Shown here in pieces: positions 22,081 to 30,059 of a stretch of DNA of 34,374 bases (positions are counted from its first letter, which is position 1; every line of letters begins with the position of its first letter). Made by a program: the position numbers and the translations under genes. The DNA is from SIG565 sp045646145. Lineage in GTDB: Bacteria; Bacillota; Clostridia; Oscillospirales; Acutalibacteraceae. Under the pieces are notes generated by a model. That model was not told where the DNA came from, made no database searches, and saw only the letters and a list, made by a program, of their open reading frames with translations. The stretch covers positions 1 through 34,374 of the forward strand of contig JAZRKE010000033.1 of NCBI GenBank assembly GCA_045646145.1. Reading direction: 5' to 3'.

Positions 22081-22134
22081 AAGTTGACATTTCAACTTCT
22101 TTGCGGTATAATACAAAAGTTGAGTTTTCAACTT
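22081..22134 (+). promoter_or_regulatory. MarR-operon promoter with two identical-arm operators
   Basis: The -35 TTGACA (22084-22089), 17 bases and the -10 TATAAT (22107-22112) are consensus. Two inverted repeats AAGTTGA-N4-TCAACTT lie at 22081-22098, over the -35, and 22117-22134, just after the -10, with centres 36 bases apart. This is the layout of a strongly repressed MarR-type autoregulated promoter. Confidence 0.88.
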
Positions 22135-22166
22135 TTGCGTTGTAACTAAAAGAACGGAGAGTAAAA

Positions 22167-22889
22167 ATGAGTATTAAAGTTGTTTTGTTTGATTTAGATG
22201 GAACCTTACTTCCTATGGATCAAGATGTGTTTGTGAAGGCATATTTTAAGGGAATTGCAGCAAAACTTGCCCCGCATGGTTATGAGCCTAAAGCATTGAT
22301 TGATGCGATATGGGCAGGCACCATCGAGATGATTAAAAATGATGGGCAAAGAACAAACGAAGAAGCGTTTTGGGATTACTTTGCTTCAATATATGGCGAA
22401 AAATCATTGGCAGATATGCCTTTGTTTGAAAAGTTTTACATAGAAAATTTTGATGCTGTGAAAGAGGTGTGCGGTTATAATCCAATGGCCGCAGAAACGG
22501 TAGAGAAACTTAAAAAAGACGGTATTCGTGTTGCGCTTGCTACTAATCCGATATTCCCGTCCATCGCAACCGAGAAACGAATTCGGTGGGCAGGCCTCAA
22601 ACCCGAAGATTTTGAATTTTTTACGACCTATGAAAATTCAAAATACTGTAAACCAAACCCCTATTATTATAAAGAGCTTTTAAAACGCTTGAATGTTCAA
22701 CCTGAAGAATGCTTGATGGTTGGCAATGACGTTGGCGATGATATGGTGGCAGAAAATCTTGGGATGAAGGTCTTTTTGCTGACAGATTGCCTCATCAATA
22801 AAACAGATAAAAATATATCCGATTATATTAATGGCAGTTTCGAACAACTGCTTCAGTTTATCGATAGCACAAAGGAGGAGAATTTATGA
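22167..22889 (+). CDS. HAD-family hydrolase
   Basis: A 240-residue cytoplasmic phosphatase of the haloacid dehalogenase superfamily. Motif I is FDLDGTLLP (the nucleophile Asp is the first), motif II ATNPIF, motif III the lysine of CKPNPYYYKELLK, and motif IV MVGNDVGDDMVA. A helical cap lies between residues 15 and 95. It is the first gene after the MarR-type promoter, and it overlaps the marR start by 4 bases, so it belongs to the aldehyde/alcohol operon. The substrate is unknown; the family covers many phosphate esters. Confidence 0.88.
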   Translation: MSIKVVLFDLDGTLLPMDQDVFVKAYFKGIAAKLAPHGYEPKALIDAIWAGTIEMIKNDGQRTNEEAFWDYFASIYGEKSLADMPLFEKFYIENFDAVKEVCGYNPMAAETVEKLKKDGIRVALATNPIFPSIATEKRIRWAGLKPEDFEFFTTYENSKYCKPNPYYYKELLKRLNVQPEECLMVGNDVGDDMVAENLGMKVFLLTDCLINKTDKNISDYINGSFEQLLQFIDSTKEENL

Positions 22890-23338
22890 TAGACAGATTT
22901 GAACGATTTTCTTTGGCCATTTCCGAGATCTCTCGCCATTGGCATAAACTGGCTGCTGAGGAACTCACCAAGTACGGACTAAAAGGCCCTCACGCAACAT
23001 ATCTAACCGCTATGTATAAATATCCGGAAGGAATCACTGTGCCTGAGCTTTGCGAGGTGTGTGGTAAAGATAAGTCTGATGCTTCCCGTATGCTTGCTAT
23101 TTTGGAAGAAAAAGGGCTTGTAACAAAGAAAGTTGTTGGTGGCAGCCTTTATAGAGGAAAATTGCAGCTTACGGATGAAGGTAAGCTTGCAGCAGAGCAT
23201 GTTTCCCAAAGAGCAAGTCGAGCAGTAGAGGTAGCAGGTAAGGATCTTACGGATGCCGAAAGAGCCACTTTTTATAAAGCGCTTGACTCTATAACTGCAA
23301 ATTTGCGTGAACTTAGCAAGGAAGGAATCCCGGAATAA
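22886..23338 (+). CDS. MarR family transcriptional regulator
   Basis: A 150-residue MarR/SlyA-type winged-helix dimer: N-terminal dimerisation helix DRFERFSLAISEISRHWHK, helix-turn-helix ITVPELCEVCGKDKSDASRMLAILEEKGLV, wing KVVGGSLYRGKLQLTDEGK, and a C-terminal helix. GGAGGAG at 22874-22880 sets the start. The two matching inverted repeats upstream of the operon (22081-22134) suggest self-repression released by a metabolite of the pathway, for example an aldehyde or fatty acid. That ligand is not shown by the sequence. Confidence 0.92.
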   Translation: MIDRFERFSLAISEISRHWHKLAAEELTKYGLKGPHATYLTAMYKYPEGITVPELCEVCGKDKSDASRMLAILEEKGLVTKKVVGGSLYRGKLQLTDEGKLAAEHVSQRASRAVEVAGKDLTDAERATFYKALDSITANLRELSKEGIPE

Positions 23339-24546
23339 TGAATATAGCGAATAAAGTATTTTGCCGTGTTTTCCAAACGGCATTCAGACTGGCTCTGCCG
23401 ATACTTCCGTACAGAGAGCCGGAGATCGTACCGTCTTGTACGGATCTTGGAAAGGTATTAAAAAAAGAACAGATTAAATCGGTTCTTATTGTTACCGATA
23501 AAGGAATTGTAAATAACGGTCTGGTGGCACCTCTTGAAAAGGTATTAAATGAACATAACGTTTCCTTTACCGTCTATGATAAAACACAGCCGAATCCAAC
23601 TGTGCATAATGTCGAAGAAGCATTGGCGCTTTATAAGCAAAATAATTGCGACAGTCTTATTGCTATCGGCGGCGGTTCTTCTATGGACTGCGCAAAGGCA
23701 CTTGGTGCCAGAGTTGCCTATCCCAAAAGAACTGTTGGTCAGATGAAGGGCATTTTGCGTGTACTTCGCAGGCTGCCTACACTCATAGCCATCCCCACTA
23801 CTGCAGGTACAGGAAGTGAGGTTACCCTTGCTTCAATTATTACCGACAGTGAAAAGCACCACAAATACGCTCTTATGAGTTTTCCGCTTATTCCGCATTA
23901 TGCAGTGCTGGATGCAACCCTTACATATTCCTTGCCGCCGCACCTTACCTCTACCACCGGTATGGATGCACTCACCCATGCGGTGGAAGCCTATATCGGA
24001 AGATCTACATCCAAAGAAACAAGAAAATTAGCATTAGAAGCGGTAAAACTAATTTTCGAGAATGTGGAAACAGCATACACAGACGGCAAAAATCACAAGG
24101 CAAGAGAAAATATGCTTCATGCCGCCTATAAAGCCGGTGTTGCTTTCTCAAAATCATATGTTGGGTATATCCACGCCGTTGCACATTCCTTGGGCGGTCA
24201 GTATGGCACGCCTCACGGTCTTGCGAATGCGGTAATTATGCCTTATGTTTTGGAAGCCTATGGCGAGAGTGCATATAAAAAACTGCATAAACTCGGCATT
24301 GCCGCCGGTGTTTGTAGTGAAACTGACAGCCACAAGGACGGCGCTGAAAAGTTTATAAGCGCAATCAAAAACTTAAACACAAAAATGGATATCCCTGAAA
24401 AACTCTCGGGTATCAAAAAAGAGGATATTGCTATTATGGCAAAGCATGCTGAAAAGGAAGCCAATCCTCTCTATCCCGTGCCCAAGCTTATGACAAAGAA
24501 AGAACTTGCAGAATTTTATGTGCAGGTTGCAGATTGGAGTAACTGA
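23338..24546 (+). CDS. Iron-containing alcohol dehydrogenase
   Basis: A 402-residue group III (Fe-dependent) alcohol dehydrogenase that interconverts alcohols and aldehydes with NAD(P). The nucleotide-binding GGGSSMDCAKA lies at residues 111-121, and TTAGTGSEVT follows at 154-163. The metal ligands by alignment with FucO are D210 and H214 (GMDALTHAVEAY), H283 (HAVAHSLGG) and H293 (TPHGLANA). It starts at the last base of the marR stop. A basic hydrophobic N-terminus (NIANKVFCRVFQTAFRLALP) precedes the core. With the next ALDH gene it can oxidise an alcohol to an acid, or detoxify an aldehyde either way. Confidence 0.93.
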   Translation: MNIANKVFCRVFQTAFRLALPILPYREPEIVPSCTDLGKVLKKEQIKSVLIVTDKGIVNNGLVAPLEKVLNEHNVSFTVYDKTQPNPTVHNVEEALALYKQNNCDSLIAIGGGSSMDCAKALGARVAYPKRTVGQMKGILRVLRRLPTLIAIPTTAGTGSEVTLASIITDSEKHHKYALMSFPLIPHYAVLDATLTYSLPPHLTSTTGMDALTHAVEAYIGRSTSKETRKLALEAVKLIFENVETAYTDGKNHKARENMLHAAYKAGVAFSKSYVGYIHAVAHSLGGQYGTPHGLANAVIMPYVLEAYGESAYKKLHKLGIAAGVCSETDSHKDGAEKFISAIKNLNTKMDIPEKLSGIKKEDIAIMAKHAEKEANPLYPVPKLMTKKELAEFYVQVADWSN

Positions 24547-24547
24547 A

Positions 24548-25930
24548 ATGACAAATGAACAAATAAGCAGTTTGCTTGAAAAACAAAGAACATATTACAA
24601 AAGCGGTGCGACTATCCCCGTAAAGTTTCGTATAGAGCAGTTAAAAAAGCTGTATGCCACCGTTAAAAAATATGAAACCGAAGTAAACGATGCATTAACC
24701 GCCGACCTTGGCAAAAGCCATTATGAAGGCTTTATGTGTGAAAGCGGTCTTGTGTTGTCCGAAATCTCTTATATGATTCGTCACACCAAACGTTTTGCTA
24801 AAAGAAAAACGGTTTATACACCGCTTGCACAGTTTGCTTCCCATAGTTTCAAGCAGCCTGTTCCTTACGGCAACACACTCATTATGAGCCCTTGGAACTA
24901 TCCTTTTCTTTTAACGATTGACCCGCTTGCCGATGCTATCGCCGCAGGTAATACCGCTATTGTTAAGCCGAGCGCATATTCACCTGCTACAAGCAAAATT
25001 ATTGAAAAAATTATTACCGAATGTTTTGCTCCCGAGTATGTGGCAGTAGTAACCGGCGGCAGAGCTGAAAATGCAGCTTTGCTCCACCAGAAATTTGACT
25101 TTGTATTCTTCACCGGAAGTCAGGCAGTCGGCAAAGAAGTGCTTCGCCACACAGCCGAGCATCTTACTCCTGCCGTTTTGGAACTTGGCGGTAAAAGTCC
25201 TTGTATCGTAGAGAAAAACGCCAATATTAAACTTGCCGCAAAGCGAATTGTATGGGGGAAATATCTCAACTGCGGTCAGACCTGTGTTGCTCCAGACTAT
25301 ATTCTTTGTGAAAAATCCGTAAAAGACGAATTTGTAAAAGAGGTAGTAAAGCAGATCAAAAAGCAATACGGTGAAAACCCTCTTGAAAATAAGGATTACG
25401 GTAAAATCATCAATGAAAAGCACTTCGACCGTCTTTGCGGTTTAATTGATAAAAATAAGGTTGTCATTGGCGGAAATTCCAACCCCGAAACTTGCCAGAT
25501 CGCTCCAACCGTTATGGATAACGTAACATACGATGATGCCGTAATGGGCGAAGAAATCTTTGGCCCCATTATGCCTATTCTTACATTTGATAGTTTTGAT
25601 GCTGTAATTGATGAATTGAAGGATAAAGACAAACCTTTGGCATTGTATATCTTCTCAAGTGATAAAAAGCATATTAAAAAGGTTACTACCGAGCTTTCCT
25701 ACGGCGGAGGCTGTGTCAATGACGTCGTTATCCACCTTGCTACAAGCGAAATGGCGTTTGGCGGTGTTGGTGAAAGCGGTATGGGCGGCTATCACGGAAA
25801 AGACGGATTTGATGCTTTCTCCCACTATAAGTCCATCGTAGATAAAAAGACCTGGATGGATCTGCCGATGCGTTATCAGCCGTTCAAGAGCAAGCTTTAC
25901 GAAGCATTATTACACATGTTTTTGCGATAA
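24548..25930 (+). CDS. Aldehyde dehydrogenase, ALDH3-like
   Basis: A 460-residue NAD(P)-dependent aldehyde dehydrogenase. Cofactor and active-site motifs are MSPWNYPF (N117), VKPSAYSP, FFTGSQAVGKEV, LELGGKSP (E212) and the catalytic cysteine C246 in NCGQTCVAPDY; GEEIFGPIMP follows. The short N-terminus, PYGNTLIMSPWNYP and the hydrophobic C-terminal end LLHMFLR fit the ALDH3 group that acts on medium- and long-chain aldehydes. A longer frame from 24506 would overlap the ADH gene by 41 bases and add an unconserved leader. I chose 24548, which has GGAG about 9 bases upstream. Confidence 0.92.
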   Translation: MTNEQISSLLEKQRTYYKSGATIPVKFRIEQLKKLYATVKKYETEVNDALTADLGKSHYEGFMCESGLVLSEISYMIRHTKRFAKRKTVYTPLAQFASHSFKQPVPYGNTLIMSPWNYPFLLTIDPLADAIAAGNTAIVKPSAYSPATSKIIEKIITECFAPEYVAVVTGGRAENAALLHQKFDFVFFTGSQAVGKEVLRHTAEHLTPAVLELGGKSPCIVEKNANIKLAAKRIVWGKYLNCGQTCVAPDYILCEKSVKDEFVKEVVKQIKKQYGENPLENKDYGKIINEKHFDRLCGLIDKNKVVIGGNSNPETCQIAPTVMDNVTYDDAVMGEEIFGPIMPILTFDSFDAVIDELKDKDKPLALYIFSSDKKHIKKVTTELSYGGGCVNDVVIHLATSEMAFGGVGESGMGGYHGKDGFDAFSHYKSIVDKKTWMDLPMRYQPFKSKLYEALLHMFLR

Positions 25931-25952
25931 ATAGTGAGAGGATTTGAATAGA

Positions 25953-26792
25953 ATGAAAACAAGAATTATTGTGGATTCCACAGCGGATTTAATGCCCGAA
26001 TACAAAGAGCGTGTGCATATCGTTCCGCTCACAGTTAATTTCGGCGATGAAGAATTTATCGATGGAGTTACCATTGATCATAAAACATTTTACGAAAAGC
26101 TTATAGAGAGTGATGTGTTGCCTACTACCAGTCAGGCAACACCCGACGCTTTTATAAAAGAATTTGAAAAAGCAAAAGAGGCAGGAGAAGCAGCGGTTGT
26201 TATTACTCTCGCATCCAAATTCTCCGGCACATATCAAAGTGCAACGATTGCAGCCGAAGATTATGAAAATATTTATATTGTTGATAGCGCCAGTGCAGCG
26301 ATGGGTAGCGGAATATTGGTAGAAATGGCTTTTAGACTTTTAGATGAAGGAAAAAGTGCTGAGGAAATTGCAACTGCCCTTGAAGAAGAAAAGAAAAAGA
26401 TTGTTATTGTGGCCTTGGTTGATACGCTTGAATATCTCAAAAAAGGCGGTCGTATTTCTAAAGCTGTTGCATTTGCAGGCGGTGTATTAAACATAAAACC
26501 TGTTCTTTCGGTTATTGACGGAGAAATTGGTATGCTTGGTAAAGCTCGCGGTTCCAAGATGGGTAATAACTTGCTCGTTCAGGAAATAGATAAAGCAGGT
26601 GGCATTGATTTTAGCAAACCTGTTTTGCTTGGCTATAGTGGTATATCTGATGCTCTTCTTTTGAAATATATTGAAGATAGCCGTCATATTTGGGAAGGTA
26701 GTCTTGACGAGGTGCGTTACACAACCGTCGGTAGCGTTATCGGCACACACGCCGGACCCGGTGCAGTTGTTGTTGCTTTTTTTAAAAAATAA
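25953..26792 (+). CDS. DegV family fatty-acid-binding protein
   Basis: A 279-residue DegV/FakB-type protein that binds a fatty acid so that a FakA kinase can phosphorylate it. Conserved parts are IIVDSTADLMPEY, the lipid-phosphate motif LPTTSQATPDAFI (about 56-68), ASKFSGTYQSA, DTLEYLKKGGRIS and the C-terminal GTHAGPGAVVVAFF. The ATG at 25953 is 11 bases after GAGAGG; an in-frame TTG at 25944 is too close to it. Its position after an ALDH3-like gene supports a pathway from fatty alcohol or aldehyde to fatty acid to phospholipid, though DegV proteins also occur in unrelated contexts. Confidence 0.9.
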   Translation: MKTRIIVDSTADLMPEYKERVHIVPLTVNFGDEEFIDGVTIDHKTFYEKLIESDVLPTTSQATPDAFIKEFEKAKEAGEAAVVITLASKFSGTYQSATIAAEDYENIYIVDSASAAMGSGILVEMAFRLLDEGKSAEEIATALEEEKKKIVIVALVDTLEYLKKGGRISKAVAFAGGVLNIKPVLSVIDGEIGMLGKARGSKMGNNLLVQEIDKAGGIDFSKPVLLGYSGISDALLLKYIEDSRHIWEGSLDEVRYTTVGSVIGTHAGPGAVVVAFFKK

Positions 26793-26825
26793 AAATCATA
26801 GCCTATTTTATTAGGGGGTGTTGTG

Positions 26826-27428
26826 ATGAGGGATGTAAAAAGTAATGTTGCTAAAAACATAACCGAGCTGCGCATTTTAAACAATATGACACAGATGGAA
26901 CTCGGCGAGAAATTAAATTATTCGGACAAGACAATATCCAAATGGGAAAGAGCCGAATCCTCTCCCGATCTATCTGCATTGGTTGAGATGGCGGAGTTGT
27001 TTGGTGTCACTCTTGATTATATTGTCAAATCGGAAAATATTGAAGAAGCGGTTGTTGAACGCAAGAAAAAAGAAGCGAGCTTTAATCGCCGAGCTGTTTC
27101 GTACATTGCGGAAGGCGGGGGCTGGATTATTGCTATCTTTGCATTTATCGTTACAACCTTAATTACGAATCAGATGACTTTTCAGTGGTTGTATTTTGTA
27201 TATACCTTGCCGGTTGTTTTAATTGTGAAATTGATTTTTAATTCAATTTGGTTTAATCCACGCCACAACTATCTTATTATATCGGCATTGATGTGGTCGA
27301 TTTTTGTGGCAATACACATTACTTTCCTATATTTCAAAGTAAATGTTTCAATCATTTATCTTTTAGGTGTTGCCGGACAGATCGTGATTATTTTGTGTTC
27401 TTACATCAATAAACCAAAAATCAAATAG
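26826..27428 (+). CDS. XRE-type regulator with membrane domain
   Basis: A 200-residue protein with an N-terminal HTH of the XRE family (NITELRILNNMTQMELGEKL, KTISKWERAESSPDL, ELFGVTLDYIV) over residues 8-66. A charged linker ERKKKEASFNRRAV follows, then four hydrophobic segments from about residue 90 to 193. Such proteins are DNA-binding domains tethered to the membrane. GGGGGTG at 26813-26819 precedes the ATG at 26826; a GTG three bases earlier is the other possible start. The gene ends in its own terminator. Its target is unknown. Confidence 0.87.
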   Translation: MRDVKSNVAKNITELRILNNMTQMELGEKLNYSDKTISKWERAESSPDLSALVEMAELFGVTLDYIVKSENIEEAVVERKKKEASFNRRAVSYIAEGGGWIIAIFAFIVTTLITNQMTFQWLYFVYTLPVVLIVKLIFNSIWFNPRHNYLIISALMWSIFVAIHITFLYFKVNVSIIYLLGVAGQIVIILCSYINKPKIK

Positions 27429-27434
27429 TTGCAT

Positions 27435-27471
27435 AAATGCCCTGTTTTCCTTTGAGAACAGGGCATTTTTA
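27435..27471 (+). terminator. Terminator after the XRE gene
   Basis: A 12-bp stem, AAATGCCCTGTT (27435-27446) with AACAGGGCATTT (27457-27468), a 10-base loop and a T-run. A second smaller perfect hairpin (AACTCTCCG with CGGAGAGTT, 27475-27495) follows directly without a T-run. Confidence 0.88.
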
Positions 27472-27549
27472 TCGAACTCTCCGAACCGGAGAGTTGTAGA
27501 ATTCAATGCGTAGATAGGTTTCTCTGAAACTTCGGTGTGCCAAGCTTTA

Positions 27550-27565
27550 TTATACAAGTATAATT
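27550..27565 (+). promoter_or_regulatory. Candidate promoter/operator of the GT8 operon
   Basis: ATTATAC-AA-GTATAAT is a perfect 7+2+7 inverted repeat that contains the -10-like TATAAT (27560-27565) on the + strand and the same hexamer on the minus strand. The -35 is weak, so it may be activator-dependent, or the repeat may be a regulator site. Nothing else is seen in 27496-27605 apart from the AAAGGAG ribosome binding site at 27591-27597. Confidence 0.45.
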
Positions 27566-27605
27566 ATTTTGGAATTTATTTGTGTAACCGCAAAGGAGTA
27601 CAAAA

Positions 27606-28538
27606 ATGAGAGCTAAAGAAATCCCAATTTTCTTTTCAACCGACGATAATTATATACCGTATCTTGATGTGACTATTGCATCCCTTATCGCCAATGCGTC
27701 CAAAGAGTACAACTACAGAATTATCGTTTTAAATACCGGACTCAAAGAAGAAAACATTGCCAAGGTAAAATTGAATGAACGACCCGGTTTTGTTATTGAT
27801 TTTATCGACATATCAATGCAAATTGAAAATATTAAGTCGCGTTTTAAGAATGTTTATCACTTTTCAATTGTTACTTATTATCGGCTTTTCATTGCATCGT
27901 TATTTCCGCAATACGATAAAATAGTGTACCTCGACTGCGACCTCGTTGTCTTAGGTGATATTTCTGAGCTTTATCATATCGAACTTAGAGAAAACATATT
28001 GGGTGCAGTTGTTGACCATTTTGTGACTACTACAATAGAGTTTAGATTGTATGCCGAAAAAGCAATCGGTGTTAACCCCGATACATATTTCAATGCGGGT
28101 GTTTTGCTGATAAATTTAGAAGAGTTCAGAAAAAACAATATCGAGAGGAAATTTATAAATCTCATAACCGAACATGATTTTGACCTCCTTGATCCCGATC
28201 AAGCGTATCTTAATTATCTTTGCTATAGCAAAACGCAACTTTTGCCAAACGGGTGGAATAAGGCTCCTGCAGAAATTATATGCGAAGGCAATAAAAATAT
28301 AGTTCATTACAATCTCTACAAAAAGCCGTGGCAATATGATGATGTAATAGAGGGTGAATGTTTTTGGGAGTATGCCGAGAAGTCGCCATTTTATGATGTG
28401 ATACTGGAGAGAAAAGCCAACTTCGGAGAAAAAGAAAAATCTGCCAATGATGCTATGGCAATGGATATCGTTTTGCACGCAAATAAAATTATTGAGTCGA
28501 GTTATACCTTTGCGAGTAAGCTCGGCGTAAGAGGATGA
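27606..28538 (+). CDS. Glycosyltransferase family 8 protein
   Basis: A 310-residue cytoplasmic GT-A glycosyltransferase of family 8, which uses UDP-glucose or UDP-galactose in lipopolysaccharide, teichoic acid or glycolipid synthesis. Family features are IPIFFSTDDNYIPYLDVTI at the N-terminus, the metal-binding DxD at D110-D112 in YLDCDLVV, the YFNAGVLLINLEEFR acceptor motif and DPDQAYLNYLC, with HYNLYKKPW near residue 245. AAAGGAG lies upstream. It is the first of three tightly linked genes with two lipid-modifying neighbours, so a lipid-linked acceptor is likely. Confidence 0.92.
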   Translation: MRAKEIPIFFSTDDNYIPYLDVTIASLIANASKEYNYRIIVLNTGLKEENIAKVKLNERPGFVIDFIDISMQIENIKSRFKNVYHFSIVTYYRLFIASLFPQYDKIVYLDCDLVVLGDISELYHIELRENILGAVVDHFVTTTIEFRLYAEKAIGVNPDTYFNAGVLLINLEEFRKNNIERKFINLITEHDFDLLDPDQAYLNYLCYSKTQLLPNGWNKAPAEIICEGNKNIVHYNLYKKPWQYDDVIEGECFWEYAEKSPFYDVILERKANFGEKEKSANDAMAMDIVLHANKIIESSYTFASKLGVRG

Positions 28539-28542
28539 ATGC

Positions 28543-29373
28543 ATGGAAAAATCAGCACACAAATTAGAATTGCTCAGAACAATTGAAGAACTTGAAAAAC
28601 AGGAATTATGGCATTTAGATGTAGAAGATGATCCGGAAACCTATCCGCTTATGCCGGATAAAATAGATTATCTGAACGAGAAATTGTTAAGTAAAATTAA
28701 AAATAAAATTGCTAACATCTTCGGCACAAGGTTCTTTGATAAAATGATTGCGGACAGGCAACTTATCATTAAAGAAGTTCGAGGAATTGAAAATTTCACA
28801 GCCGTTAAGGGCGGTAAAATCGTTACTTGTAATCATTTCAGTATAACCGACAACTATGCTGTATGGGTTGCACTTCGTGATCATATGAACGGCAAAATGC
28901 TTTACAAAGTGATTCGTGAAGGAAACTATACCAATCCGCCAAAACCATTTGGACTATTTATGAAACACTGCAACACTCTACCGCTGTCATCCCAAAAGAC
29001 AACAATGGTGAAATTTATGAAGGCGTTTACAGAGCTGCTAAAGCGTGACGAAACGATACTTATCTATCCTGAGCAAGGCATGTGGTGGAATTATAAAAAG
29101 CCTCGTCCTGCGCAGGATGGCGCATTTTCTCTTGCCGTTCGAAACAATGCTCCCATTGTACCCATTTTTATAACGATGGAGGATAGTGACCACCTTGACG
29201 GTGACGGCTTTCCTGTTCAGGAATATACACTTCATATATTACCGGCTATCTACCCCGATGAAACTCTTTCACGCAGCGATGCAAAAAACGATATAAAAAA
29301 TAAAAATTATGAGGCTTGGGTTAAAACCTATGAAGAGTTTTATGGTAAGCCTTTGGAGTATAGCACATTATGA
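28543..29373 (+). CDS. Lysophospholipid acyltransferase family protein
   Basis: A 276-residue PlsC-superfamily protein. The HX4D motif is NHFSITDNY (H98, D103), preceded by GGKIVTC. The third block is IYPEQGMWWNYKKPRP (YPEQG 175-179) instead of FPEG, followed by GAFSLAVRNNAPIVPIFI. There is no clear membrane span at the N-terminus, unlike the PlsC at 5413, and the first 75 residues are charged. It starts 4 bases after the GT8 stop and overlaps the next gene by 4 bases. It probably acylates a glycolipid or lysolipid made by the neighbours, an inference from context. Confidence 0.85.
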   Translation: MEKSAHKLELLRTIEELEKQELWHLDVEDDPETYPLMPDKIDYLNEKLLSKIKNKIANIFGTRFFDKMIADRQLIIKEVRGIENFTAVKGGKIVTCNHFSITDNYAVWVALRDHMNGKMLYKVIREGNYTNPPKPFGLFMKHCNTLPLSSQKTTMVKFMKAFTELLKRDETILIYPEQGMWWNYKKPRPAQDGAFSLAVRNNAPIVPIFITMEDSDHLDGDGFPVQEYTLHILPAIYPDETLSRSDAKNDIKNKNYEAWVKTYEEFYGKPLEYSTL

Positions 29374-29936
29374 AATTTTATTTGACTGTAATCGGTATAG
29401 CAATGCTTGCAATATCGGCAATAAATATAATCTTTGATACAGCCACTTGGTACAACATAATAATATTAGTCGTTGTATGTACGGCTTTGCAATTCGCTCT
29501 TGATGGTATAATTGCAATTATTATAAATAAAATGCCGGATAAGCTTTTCGGTGCAGATAATTCTTTGTACAATGTATCGGAATTTGAAAAGAACCTTTAC
29601 AAGAACTTGAAGGTTCGCAATTGGAAGGATAAGGTTTGGGAGCTCGGCGGTCTTGGTGGTTTTAGTAAAAAGAATTTGGCAAACCCTAATAGTCCCGAGT
29701 ACATAGAAAAATTTATTATTGAATGTAATAAAGGAGTGCTCACCCATAGACTGTCATATCCTATAGGTTTTTTGCCAATGTTATTTATACCGAATATATG
29801 CGCATTTTCCATTGCTCTTCCCGTTGCGATGGTCAATTTGTTCTTAAATATTTTACCGACACTAATACTCCGATATAACACGCCTAAACTTCAAGCGATG
29901 TTAAAAAGGTTAAATAGAAAATCAATTGTAAAATGA
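29370..29936 (+). CDS. CrtO-like (glycosyl-diaponeurosporenoate) acyltransferase family membrane protein
   Basis: A 188-residue membrane protein with hydrophobic segments at about 3-22, 28-50, 128-150 and 150-172. Its central cytoplasmic loop (LYKNLKVRNWKDKVWELGG, GGFSKKNL, YIEKFIIECNKGVLTHRLSYP) matches the pattern of the glycosyl-4,4'-diaponeurosporenoate acyltransferase CrtO, with its WKxxxPExGxFSK and ExxxxExxHW blocks. No carotenoid genes are present, so the true acceptor is probably another glycolipid. It overlaps the PlsC-like gene as ATGA, so coupled translation is likely. The family assignment is from a few motifs and is moderate. Confidence 0.62.
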   Translation: MKFYLTVIGIAMLAISAINIIFDTATWYNIIILVVVCTALQFALDGIIAIIINKMPDKLFGADNSLYNVSEFEKNLYKNLKVRNWKDKVWELGGLGGFSKKNLANPNSPEYIEKFIIECNKGVLTHRLSYPIGFLPMLFIPNICAFSIALPVAMVNLFLNILPTLILRYNTPKLQAMLKRLNRKSIVK

Positions 29937-29968
29937 GGCGACGTCAGCTTGGCGTTGCCTTTGTTTTT
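29936..29968 (+). terminator. Hairpin repeat, copy 2, with T-tract (end of GT8 operon)
   Basis: AGGCGACG (29936-29943) pairs with CGTTGCCT (29953-29960), with one G-U pair, around the loop TCAGCTTGG, followed by TTGTTTTTT. Stem and loop match the hairpin at 22040-22065 in 23 of 25 bases, but only this copy has the T-tract. Confidence 0.85.
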
Positions 29969-30059
29969 TGAAATCAACACTTTTTCAGAATTGTGTTGTT
30001 CAATTATGAATAATGAAAAGTTAAAATATAGGTATATTTTTTCGAAAAACCTCAAAACG

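Noticed and set aside
24506..24547. Longer start for the ALDH gene
   Set aside because: It would overlap the ADH gene by 41 bases and add residues not typical of ALDH3; the ATG at 24548 has a proper SD.
24980..25423. A 147-codon minus-strand open frame inside the ALDH gene
   Set aside because: It lies wholly opposite conserved ALDH motifs including the catalytic cysteine region and shows no protein-like motif of its own.
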